Below are positions 33,696-45,300 of a stretch of DNA of 64,000 nt, one piece after another. The DNA is from Eublepharis macularius (lineage: Eukaryota > Chordata > Lepidosauria > Squamata > Eublepharidae): contig NC_072791.1 of the NCBI RefSeq assembly GCF_028583425.1, forward strand, positions 45,887,368-45,951,367. Reading direction: 5' to 3'. The notes beneath the pieces are model-generated. The model did no database searches. It was not told the origin of the DNA and saw only the letters and a list, made by a program, of their open reading frames with translations. How positions within the stretch are numbered: position 1 is the stretch's first letter; each line of letters opens with the position of its first letter. The translations under genes and the position numbers were made by a program.

Positions 33696-36006
33696 CAGTT
33701 TTTGATTGGATTTTATTACAATAGAACCATCCATAAGATTTCCCAAGCAGGCCTAAATTCAGTTTAGGAGTGTAAATTTTCAGCAGAAAAGGTGCAAGGG
33801 CAAAGAATTAAATGCTTTCCCCTTCCAGTTTTCCCATTTAAATTTCACTCCCAAAGGCTGTAGCCTGTTCTTTTATTTTTCCATGTTTTTAAAACAAATT
33901 ACATGTAATGTGGCATTTTACCCTTAGTTCCTATGCTTGTACCTACTTATTGCAATCCATTTGATGTCGAATTATCTCTCTAATCTGATAATGAATTTCA
34001 TTGTACTTTTGAGTCTTTGAAACTAGCTAAATGGGCAAAATAGCTTGATCCTCTGTGCCCTTAATATGTTTGATGTCTGGTTCTAGCTTATTTGGAGCAA
34101 AAGAACAGGTTTTGAATGTGTTAACTCTTCTGCTGTTTTTGGTCTGTCTAGTCTGGCATCTTGCTTGTCATTTCACATAAAGCGAATGAAATCAGAGTTA
34201 AATTTACTTACAGAGTGAGACAGGCTTTCAGGCAAGGGGAATTTTAAAATAGTGTACTGAAAAATAGTCAAAGATTGCTGTCATAATACAAACCTCTAGA
34301 ATAAGAAAGATGTTGGCAGGTTTCAGGTAAAAAATTTAATCAGAAAATACCTATGTAATTTTTCAGACATGGATGCTAATGGTAGGCTGGCCTATGGAGA
34401 AGGGATCCATGATGTCTCATAGGACTAGGATAAGTTCTATGTTTGTATATGATTGTTTGGAAGTTCCTTTGAAAGGAAAATTTCAAACTTGTTGAGTGGC
34501 ATTTGCAAGCAGCCCAATGCATGTAAGCACCTTCGTGAAAATATAAGTTGCATTCCAAGGGGACAATACGTTTCAGTCATTGGATTTAACCTGCACTGGA
34601 AAATTACTCTTTGGCTATGGCACTTAAATTATCTGGAATTTTTATAATCATTGTAACCATTTGCTGATAGTTTGAGCGGTAAAATCATCCTTGTCTGGTT
34701 TCTGATCTCCCCAATATATAGATAATTTGGTATGCTATGGGAGGGTTTCCAAAGGAAGGGCAGAATCTATATGGATGGTAGGGAACTTTCAAGCCTGGAT
34801 AAAGCCTGGGAGGGGGAAAAGCATTGATCCTTGCATTACTAAGCTCCCGGACTGTAAAGCAAACTCTCCTTGTGGCTGAGACTGGCATGTGTGCATTAAC
34901 TGGGGTGGAGAGGAAAATAGCTGGGGTGGAGAGGAAAATCAGGAAGGTTAGATTTGGATGGAGTGGTTTGTTATTTCCTTCATCAGTGAGAATCCTCATC
35001 CCCATCTAGTATGAGTGTTGGATCCAGTACCAGAAAGACAACTAGGATTCCCCCCCCCACTGACTATAGGGAATTGACCGAAAATTGTGTATAGCCACTC
35101 CCAGTTAGTCTTAAGGCCTAGACCTACCACCACCACCCCAGTCCATCCATCCTAGAAGAGTTCTTGGCCTACTTGGATTGGTACCATTAGTAGATCTTTA
35201 TGACTGTTTTCCAGGAAAGTTAAGAGGCCTGCTCAAAGGGTATAGTGTCTATTATCCCTCTATTCAGCATCTTGTACCATTGTAAACTTAGAAGTTTCTA
35301 CTAAATATTTATTAAAATTTGGGGATCTATTCCAAATCTGTATCACAAGTTGTTGTTTGCGTCTGTTGCCCCTTCATTTTTCCAAGTACAGTGAGTCAGC
35401 TGAGTGTGGAAACTCTCTACTGCCTTTCCAGACTGCATGTCAGAAAGTCGTGCATAACTGGAAAATTTGTCTAATTTCTCAAACAGACAACTGAGCACTA
35501 GGCACTATTTTCTATCTAGAATCCCCAGCTAGGAAAGGAAGAAGTGCCTGAGCATGTTGGATATTCCCTGTTATGTATAAGAGAAACATTTGAAAACTGG
35601 GCTTCTGTGAAGCCCAAATTAAATGTCTTTGGTGACATTTTCTTGTATTTTTTTTCATCTGGATCTGAGGAATGTGGAAACTTGAAGTGAGCAGAGGAAG
35701 AACACCAAAGTTTTATAAACATCACAGAGGAAAGGGAACTGGTGCTTCAGCATAGATTAAGGAATTTCACCAATTTTTGCTTGATACTCATTGATATGCT
35801 TTTGTAGGCATGGGCGTAGCTGTACTTTTCCCTTCATTTGACTGTTGGAATACTTTGTGTGTTCCTATGTTGTGTTCTTCCACTAGAACATTTGTGGTTA
35901 TTGGAACTCTGTGTACAATGCAATAGTAAGGATGTTGCCCTTATCTGCTCGACTAATCGTTTGATCATTTCATAAATGTAATTTTAATTTCTGGTCTTTC
36001 ATTTCA

Positions 36007-36261
36007 GAAGGATGTGCCAGCAAATCTGAGGGATGTAGGGTGCGACAATGCAGAGTGCCACTCTTTGGGATAGGCGGCTCTTTGGTATGCGTGATTCCCT
36101 AGCTGTGAACCTGTATTGTGAACTCCCAAATTACTTTTCTTCATGATGACCTGGCAGTCATCCCTTCTTGACACTTTCCAAGAATTTATGTGCTGAACAA
36201 AAAGGTGCTGAGGAATGGGCATTCCCCTGCTATCTTTCAGGACATGGGAGTTTGTGTAAAG
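36007..36261 (+). other. Candidate non-coding 5' UTR exon of AREL1
   Basis: A pyrimidine-rich acceptor (ending TTTCATTTCAG) precedes 36007 and a good donor (AAG then GTATGT) follows 36261. The region lies between the CpG-island promoter and the first coding exon and has no long open frame. It could be an alternative leader exon. This is inferred from splice signals alone. Confidence 0.35.
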
Positions 36262-36975
36262 GTATGTGGTTGCAGGGGTGGAGGACCTACTTGGGCAAAC
36301 TGTGAACTACTGGTTAGAATTTTGTAGATTACTGACCATCAGAAAAGAAAAAAAATTCAACATAACAATTTGCTGCTGTTTTGGCAGATAGTAACATGCA
36401 TAAAGAAACTTGGTGTGTCATTATGTGCTTTCTGGGTCTTTCCAGGCCGTTTAGAGTAGAGAAGCCTGGGCAATGTTGATTTTTTACTTAAGTGAAATGA
36501 AAGAGACAAACAAACACAACTCTTCCTTTTCCTGTGTGATGACCCACTCTTTTTAAAATCTGGTTACTACTGACAATTGCTGTGTTAACATCTTTGTGCA
36601 TAATAGATTCAGACTGTGCATAATAGATTAAAACTGGGACAATGCTGGTGATGAGGTTGCTAGCCCAAGAAGAGGCAGCGCACATGCTTAAGGTTTTATA
36701 GGCCATTCTGCATTTTCCTTATTTTATTATGGAATACATATGTCAGATATTGTGCATTGTTAAACTGTCTCGGTTCTTGCAACCAGACATTACAATTTTA
36801 CTTTACAATTTCATGGTGTAGAAAAATCACCAGCTTTTAATTTTTTAAAGAAGAAAATAGATTGAGGATGAGGCTGGAAAGGGTTAGAAAATGGTTGATG
36901 TTGTATTTTATAAGTGCTACGCACATGCAAAGAAGGGGGTAAGATACTGAATGGATTCTGCTTTTTGCATTCCAG

Positions 36976-37035
36976 ATGCAGCTGTGATCCTCGGCTGTGT
37001 GTCTGATTGAAGGGACCTAATGTTTTACGTTATTG
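36976..37035 (+). other. AREL1: AREL1 first coding exon (5' UTR plus 16 coding bases)
   Basis: A CAG acceptor ends at 36975 and a GTAAGC donor begins at 37036. The exon carries 44 bases of leader, then ATG at 37020 and five codons plus one base (MFYVI+G). The split glycine codon is completed at 37657. This short exon is supported by the match of its six residues to the human N-terminus and by exact frame joining. Confidence 0.85.
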
Positions 37036-40000
37036 GTAAGCAAAGAATTAACTGCTCATGGGACACATTTTTTTTCTCAGGTCAGGTGATCTTCCAAGTC
37101 CAGTATGTTAATATTGACCTTGAATGTCATCTTCTGGCATACCATTGTCCTCACTCATTTCCTTTTTGAACCTTTTGTTAGAGTACCCAAGACATTTTGG
37201 TGCCAGAGACAAAAAAAAATCCAAATTTCTCCTTTTCTCCCCAGTAAAAATATGATAAAGTAATTGACATATAGCTATACTTTAACAATGCCTTATAATA
37301 TGCTGTTCACGCTGCCTGTATTGTGGAATTGTTCTCTCTGTATGACTTCCAGGTGCTTATGAATTCCTATCTTGAGTAGTTCTGAGCAGCATGCAGTTCT
37401 CAAGCTGCATATTTATGAATTCTTCTTGTGTTTCTGAGTTCTGACTGCTGTGTATTTTCTGCTTGTTGGAGAAGCACACCAAGTACGGTGCATGAATCAA
37501 AAAACAGTAGTGCAGAGGAAAAAATAGTTTTATTCCTATATACTGCCCATATGCATTTCGCTGACACTTCTTTAGGGGCTCTGTATAATAATATCAGGTG
37601 CTTTCCTCAGCAGCAGTTCTGAATTCTGACTGCTGTATATTTTCTGCTTGTAACAGGTGGGATCACAGTATCTGTGGTAGCTTTCTTTTTCACCATTAAG
37701 TTCCTTTTTGAGCTTGCCGCACGTGTAGTCAGCTTCCTCCAGCATGAGGATCGGGAACGCAGAGGGGAGCGGACCATTTATGACTACGTGCGAGGCAACT
37801 ACTTGGACCCCCGCTCTTGCAAAGTTTCCTGGGATTGGAAGGACCCCTTTGAGGTGGGCCACAGCATGGCCTTCCGAGTGCATGTAAGGGAATGTTTCTG
37901 TTTCCACAACACTTTGGGGAGTGGGTCTAGGTTTAGGGTATGTGGCCTGTTCCAGTACCTTTCCCTCATAGCTTGTTGTGTTGGTGTCACTACACAGATT
38001 GAATTTTTTTCCATACTGATGTGTATCATCACCAAAGACTTGAGAAAAGTTTAGGGGCATCTCATATGCTTTTGTAGTAAGTTTCTGTGGGCTCCCAGGT
38101 TTAGGCAAGTTAAGCTTAATGATTTACCTGAAAAGATGTAGCTGTGTCCACTTTGCTTCTGGCTTTAGTTTTGTTGAGACTGCTGTATATACAGGCATAC
38201 AATTTGGAGATCACCTTTGTTGAAGCATTTTTTGAGAAAGTTGTCTTTTTTTCTTTTTAAATCATATAAACACTTCTATCAAAGCATGTTGGAAGCTTGG
38301 AGTTACTTCCACTACACGAACCTTATCTTAATTTGGGGCATGATTCACAACATGGAGCTTTGAGGTCCTTTCCTTTTCACTGGTACAAAATTGACCATGT
38401 TTGTACTATGTCTGTGGCATGCTGTTCACCTGGGCTTCTTAATTCTTCATGCAGTTGTTCTATAAAAATGGTCAACCCTTCCCTGCTCATCGTCCTGTCG
38501 GGTTACGAGTCCACATCTGCCACGTCGAGCTAGCAGTGGATATTCCAGTGACTCAGGAAGTACTTCAGGAATCCAATTCAAATGTGGTGAAGGTGGCATT
38601 CACTGTGCGCAAGGCTGGGCGCTATGAGATCAGTGTAAAAATTGGGGGATTGAATGTGGCATACAGCCCTTATTACAAAGTCTTTCAGCCAGGTAAGTCC
38701 AGGGTAAGCAAGACATAGTTGGGAAAACGTTCATACTGATTATATGCCCCATTGCTACTATTATTTTCTTTTAACAGTTATTTAGCATTTTATTTATGTT
38801 ATTTATAGTCTGCTTTTCTCACTGGGTAAGCTACAGTGTCCCAAGTTCTCTTTAGGATTCTATTGCACGCAGTTGGTTAGATTTATGAATCAACCTGGTT
38901 TGCTAAACACAATAGCACACTCTTCTAGCAGTAGTGAACAATCAATTAAAATATCTAAAAACACTTCACTCATAGAGAATTAATAGTAGCTGTTGAAAGC
39001 TACAAGATGATCAGGCATTCATTTCAGTGGTAAAGATAATATGTTTAGTTTTCTCCAGGATGGCAAGTAAGAAGTAGACACCCATGGTCCTAACTAGCTC
39101 TGCCCCTGCTGCATTGGAAGTTGGAGAAACAGATTTGGTTCCTTGGGATTGTATCTTTCTGAGTTTTTCCTGTCTAGGTATTTTCTCCATTTACATGGGC
39201 CTCAATGTCCTCATTTAAAGGGAAAATGTCTCTACTTTTGGCGAATAGCTCAGAAGCTCAGCTGCACCATCTTGTTGCCACTGTCTCTTCTGCTCATTGT
39301 ATCACCACATCTTGACCAAGACGCTTACTTTGAAGTGTACATATGAAGAAAAAGCTTAATCAAGTTTTAATAATTAATAAGCATTCATGCACTGCCTTTC
39401 TCTTCACTATCTTTACATATTACTTCAAGCAGTTGATCCAGTTTTGATTATTACTTTGCTCAAGCTGTTCCCCAATTTTCCCTCATAGATGCTTGGCTAG
39501 TTTAACCACACACTTCTGAACTTCTCTTGTTTCTTGCCTTCAGATATTTACTAAAGGGTCTTACAGTAACTGACTTATTTAACTGCTATTTAACATATCT
39601 CCTTCTTGGCACATAGTCTCAGTTTTTCTTAGCTGTACCCTCTGAACTTTTAATTCCTTAGTCAGGTTCTAACTTAGTTCTGGGGTTCTTGAATCCTTAA
39701 TTAAGAGAGCACCATGCTAAGTGCTGCACTGTGGTCACCCATATTAGAGTATTAATCTGTGCTGTGCTCAAACAAAATTGAAAACTAACAGTCTGCCAGA
39801 TGGTGATGCTAAAATTCTACTTGGGTAACCTTCTTTTCATTTTGTCTTATCAATGTTTTATTAATTCCCTATGAATGTCTCTTACAACGCCAGCATGATG
39901 CTAAGTTGAATTTTTTAATTTATTCCAGGGACAGTGGTTCCATCCAAAACCAAAATTGTTTGCCATTTCTCCACTCTGGTGCTGACTTGTGGGCAGCCAC

Positions 40001-42237
40001 ATACTTTGCAGATAGTCCCTAGAGATGAATATGATAACCCTACCAGTAACTCAGTATCGCTGATAGATGAGCACAATTACAGCCTCTCCATCCATGAGGT
40101 AAGATTGGCATGTGCTGGCCCTGATAAGACAGAAATAGACCAATTTATCCTAATAAAATACTTTTTCCCCCTCTAGCTTGGTCCCCAAGAAGAGGAGTCT
40201 TCTGATGTTTTGTTTGAAAAGTCTGTGGTATCAAATCAAAAGACTTGTCAGGTTTTCCTGAGACTCACCGTGCTCCGTAGGGGGTGTTTCCGTGCCTGCA
40301 TCTCCTACCAAAGCCAGCCTATTAGCAATGGAGAGTTTGACATCATTGTTTTAAGTGGTAAGTTGAGAAGAATGTCACAGTTGCCTCCATTTCAACTCAT
40401 CCACTTAATGCTGTTGCCTACTACAGCATTTACCATTGATTGTTTTTTATTTGTTGGATTTATATCTCACCCTTCCTCCCAAGATTTGACGCTTTAGTGA
40501 TGCAGCAAATCTGTAAGGTAGCTAAGCAGGGAAGTAGCGACTTACCCAAGTCAGCCAAGTGGGTTTAATAACTGAATGGGGTTTCAACTTTGTGTTTCCC
40601 CATTCCAAACCTAACATTGTAGCTATTGTACCATGCTCACAGGTTCTCTCTCTTGGAAGAGTGGCAGTTTTGTGGAATCTCTTGTCCTCTTGTTGATTTC
40701 ATGGGGGTAATGATGATAAAAAAGGCAAATGAACCCTTGCAAAACCATTATGGAACAAGGGTTCATTGAATTGTGTACCTGAGTGAGGCAAAGAATAAAG
40801 AGTTTACTAATGTGAAACTATATAGGAACATTCCATTGATAAAGTGCATTCCCCATCGGTTCAGTCTGAAAAAAAAATTGCTTAGCTACACATTGCAGGC
40901 ATATGTGTGTAAACAGTACTCTAAAACTTTTCAATTAAAAAAGTTCTTTCAGAGTTGACAGTTGGGAATGGAGAAGCAGCTGGAGGGAAAAGGGTTAATC
41001 ATTCCCTCTCCCCCACCCCCACTGCTTCTCTGCTTCATATATTCTCTTCCCCCAAGTTGCTTTTCTTTTTCAACAAGAAAAGAAATTGAAGCTTTTAGTT
41101 GCCAGTTCCCTCAAACACGTACGTTCTAGAGCCAGTTTGGTGTAGCGGTTAAGAGCGGCAGGACTCTAATCTGGAGAACCGGGTTTGATTCCCCACTCCT
41201 CTGCTTGAAGCCAGCTGGGTGACTTTGTGTCAGTCACAGCTCTCTGGAGCTCTCACAGCCCCACCCACCTCACAGGGTGATTGTTGTGGGGATGATAATG
41301 ACTAGAGATGGGCATGACCTGCATTACGATAAAAAAAACTCCATGATAATGGCAATTGCCCGATCGTGACCTGGTGGATCGTTGTCTTCCACGGCAAACG
41401 ATCCAGCGGTCGGGAGGGGGCTGGACCGGGGCAATCGTGATAGGATCGGGAAGCTAGACATTCAGGCGCCAACAATCTATTCCCCTGGCAACGGAGGCAG
41501 GGGAATGCCTGAGCTCTGTTTGCCCTCCTTCTTTCACGGAGGTTTCATGCTGCACACAGAGGTTTACTGCACACGGAGGTTAACTTTTTAGCAAAAGAAA
41601 TTTAAGGCAAGAAACTTGATAATATTTCCCCTAGCGAGGAAAAGCAAACAGTTGTGAGTGAAAAGGTGGCTTCCTGAGAAAAATATAAGCAAAGTGATTG
41701 GGAGAGGAAGGGGTTAAGAGAGAGAGAGAAAACAAAAACCCCTGGCTTTGAGAGCGGCTATCAGCAGAAGCTGTTTTGCGCTCCTCTCCTCCTGAGTTCA
41801 TTCAGTGCGTTGAAAGAGTTAACACTGAGAAGAGATCTCTTCTCAGTGTTAACTCTTTCAACGCACTGAATGAAAACAAAAACCCCTGGCTTTGAGAGCA
41901 GCTATCAACTGAAGCTGTTTTGCGCTCTCCTCCTGAGTTCATTCAGTGCGTTGAAAGAGTTAACACTGAAAAGAGATATCTCGCTCCTCCTGGCTTCTCA
42001 GCCATGTGTCTGCATCCTTTTTGCAAGAAGTTGATATGTGATTTGATGTTTCATTTGTGTTTTTCCTATTTAAAAAACCATAGGATCCGCGAGGATCCAT
42101 GTGGATCCTAGTTTTACTTTCTTCCTGTTTAAAATATGCTTTTGGAAGACTGGCTGCTTGCTTTTAAAATCGGGTGGGGAGGAATGGAGGATTCTATCCC
42201 TGCTTTTTTAAAAAAGCTGGCTGAAACTAGTTGACGG

Positions 42238-42304
<67 letters not shown>

Positions 42305-45300
42305 TTGGAGAGGCAGGGACGGGTTAAAAACTCCCCCCCCCTCTGCTCTAAGTGCGCGCGCACGCGTGTGTGTGTGTGTGTGTGAGAAAACGTCCCCTCC
42401 CTGAGAGGAGGCGGCTCGTTGCCGGGTTAAAAACTTCCCCCCCTGCTCTAAGTGTGTGTGTGTGTGTGTGTGTGTGTGAGAAAACGTCCCCTCCCTGAGG
42501 GGAGGCGGCTCGTCGCCGGGTTAAAAACTTTCCCCCCCTCTGCTCTAAGTGTGTGTGGGGGGGCGCGCCCCTCCGCTTTGGCCTCCCAGATCGGAAACGG
42601 GACTTGATCGGAGTGAATCAGTGATCTGGGGTCGTCACCAGCGCAGATGCACGATCAGCTTGATCGGTATTTTTTTTTGGATCGTGCCCATGTCTAATAA
42701 TGACATACTTTGTAAACTGCTCTGAGTGGGAATTAAGTTGTACTGAAGGGCAGTATATAAATCGAATGCTATGTTATTATTATTATCAACCTTTTCTAAT
42801 ATTGATTTCAATGGAATTTGAGCATAATTGCTATTTCTGGATTGAGCTCTGTTTGTCTAATCTGCAACCTCTCTTCCATTGGCCAAAACAAAATAAATAA
42901 GGATCAAATTTAAGAGAAATCTTTTACACTGGCATCCAAAGTGCAACCTTAAAATGATCATAAATAAACAGAACTTTGCATTTCAAGCAAAAAAGTGATG
43001 TACCCCAAAAGAAGAATAATTGTATATAATGTTAAAGGAAATACGATCAGACTGTGCTTCCCTGCCCCTTTTATTGTTTTTAGAACTCTCAAAGAATGAG
43101 TGGCTAGTGAATATGTGAAATTTTTTGAGGGGAGGAATTTAGTTGTAATTGAAACTGTTGATTGCGAAGATACATAATGGCAAAAAGATCAGAATGAAAA
43201 TGCATAGTGTGCATATGTTTTTGTGGATCCCTTGCAATAATTCTCCCTGCCCCCCTGCCCCCCCTCCGCAGGAATCACCGTCAAGCTTAAATATCCAGCT
43301 GTTAGTTCATGGAGGGGCCATGGCTCAGTAGTAGAGCATCTGCTTTGCATGCAGAAGGTTCCAGGTTCAGTCCCCAGCATCTTCATTTAAAAATATCATG
43401 TAGCAGTTGAATGACCTTCCTGGAGAGCTGCTGCTGTTTGGTACACAATACTGACGTTGATGGGCCAATGATGTGAATGTAAGGCAGCAGTGTTGATATC
43501 ACCTTGTGAGTTTTGGCCACATTAGGCTTTATGCTCATCTTTTTGTATGTTGCAGAGAATGAGAAGAATATTGTAGAGCGAAATGTTTCTACCTCAGGGG
43601 TCAGTATCTACTTTGAGGCCTATCTTTACAATGCTAGTAGCTATGCCAACACACAGTGGCACCTTCCACCCCTCCATTTGGGTGTTTCTCAGCGCCGCCC
43701 TTCCAATGCTACTGAAGATGAGGATGAGGACTCTCCCTCTGACAGTCAGACCCCTGAGAAAGTCAAGAAACCAAAAAAAGTGTATTGCTATGTTTCACCC
43801 AAGGTAAGAATATATTAAGGAAACGGCAACAAATTTTGCACAGCTCCTATTACTTCTGTTTTGTATGTCTGCTGTTAACTAATAAAAATCACTTCAATCT
43901 GATCTTTGGCTGTTGATACTATTTTCTGGGAAATCATCCATAGTACTGTAAAACAGCTGAGGAACCTTTGCATGAAGATACTAAAAATCAAACTGTCCAA
44001 ACCTTCCTTTAACCAGAGATTTGAATTGTGACTGAATTTGGTAGATATAGTTTAGAGCACTGCTGCCATGTTAAGGATGAGAAAATGAGAAGTAAAGTGA
44101 TTATCTTCTATTGCACTAATTTCTTTGCAGTTTGCCAGCCTGCGGTGTTCATTTTTTGTGTTAATTGGGGGAGGGACTGCCATATGAATATTATGAATAA
44201 ATCACTAGTTTTGACTGTTGCTAAAACATTCTAATTGTGAGGAATTAATGTAATATGGTCATCATGCCTACTAGAAACAAATTGACAATTAAAGCATGGG
44301 ATGTTGCTGAGATGTCAAAAGTGCATGAAGTTAGTAAGGATAGACAGCATCGGATGGTTTGGAAAACATGTTAACCCACAGGCTAATAGTTTCATGCAAC
44401 TTTCTTTGGTAGGGGGAGGCTTCCACTTTGTCTGCCCAGTCATTGCAGCATAGGTGCTGCTGTTGTATACTGTACAAAAGTCCCCCCCCCCACACACATA
44501 CACCTTTTTTCTTTATTTTAATAGCTTAATGGAAGGGAAGTACATACAAAGAGTTGGTGCAGCCCAGTCTTGTTAAAACCATTTTTCTCTCTGGTAGAAA
44601 AGGTTTTCTCTTTGGGCTTGTCCATTATTGAACTTTTTTGCTTGTCTGTTGTTGAAACTTTTTGCAGTATTGCGTTCATTAATAGCTTTCTTTGGCTTCA
44701 CAGCAATTCTCTGTAAAGGAGTTCTATTTGAAGATCATCCCTTGGCGCCTCTTTACCTTTAGAGTCTGTCCTGGAACCAAGGTGGGTTTTTGAAATTCCC
44801 GTGTGCAGAGTGGTGGACTTTGGTATCTGTCTTTTTTGAGGAAGAGGCTTTTGGGAAAATGCATTATTCCCATTTATCAACCAGAATCATAGGCACTTGA
44901 AATCATCTGTCATATCTGTATCAAGCTTGGGAGCCTTCTGTGGTTTCCATTTATGCTGCAGTCTGCTCCTGGTCATAATTTTCATCTTCTGTCTTTATAA
45001 TTTTCTCTCCTGCCCCTTGTGAAACATCTAGCTCTGGTCCCTCTTGTTGAGGCTTTTCCTGCATGAAGCAGAGGTGATAAAAGCAACATCTTATCTGAAT
45101 GTTTGATAGCTGCCTTGGCTCTGGATAGAAGGGCAAGGGAATGTGTACAGAGGGTGACCTTACTACATCTACTCTGTGTGCTGCGCTTTTCTGGTGAATG
45201 ATGGTTTCACCCCTTTCCTGCATCTCTTTGCTGCTAGTTTTCTTACCATGGGCCTGATCCTGTGCACAAGCTGCTGACACTGGTGGTGGATGATGGGATA

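Larger units (their letters stand above)
30700..36000. other. AREL1 first intron(s), mostly unrecognised sequence
   Basis: AT-rich transcribed but non-coding DNA between the promoter and the leader exons. It contains small repeat pieces: LINE-end text near 31500-31560, a family D tail near 31650-31690, a SINE-like tail at 32590-32710 (minus) and its reverse at 33628-33695. No coding exon was found. Confidence 0.5.
41304..42696. mobile_element. hAT-type non-autonomous element, 1,393 bp, with palindrome and tandem arrays
   Basis: Ends TAGAGATGGGCATGAC... and ...ATCGTGCCCATGTCTA. The flanks are exact 8-bp duplications, ATAATGAC (41296-41303 and 42697-42704). No transposase frame. The interior is made of odd blocks: a direct repeat of period 144 (41728 and 41872), a 78-bp perfect palindrome (41797-41874), a long (CT)n run (42239-42302), and a tandem of about 97-bp units (GGGTTAAAAACT...CTCTAAGTG..., 42320-42560) with (TG)n inside. 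Confidence 0.85.
41128..42790 (+). mobile_element. Family A SINE split by an hAT insertion
   Basis: The SINE head (AGAGCCAGTTTGGTGTAGCG to CACAGGGTGATTGTTGTGGG) is at 41128-41303. The tail (TTTGTAAACTGCTCTGAGTGG to GTATATAAATCGAATG and (TTA)n) is at 42705-42790. The 1.4 kb between them is an hAT element with its own target duplication, so the SINE is older than the hAT. Confidence 0.85.

Noticed and set aside
37572-38108. A 178-codon minus-strand frame
   Set aside because: It lies antisense over AREL1 exon 2, has no homology that I recognise, and is a shadow frame.
43314-43385. A tRNA gene
   Set aside because: A and B boxes are present, but there is no cloverleaf and the SINE body follows.
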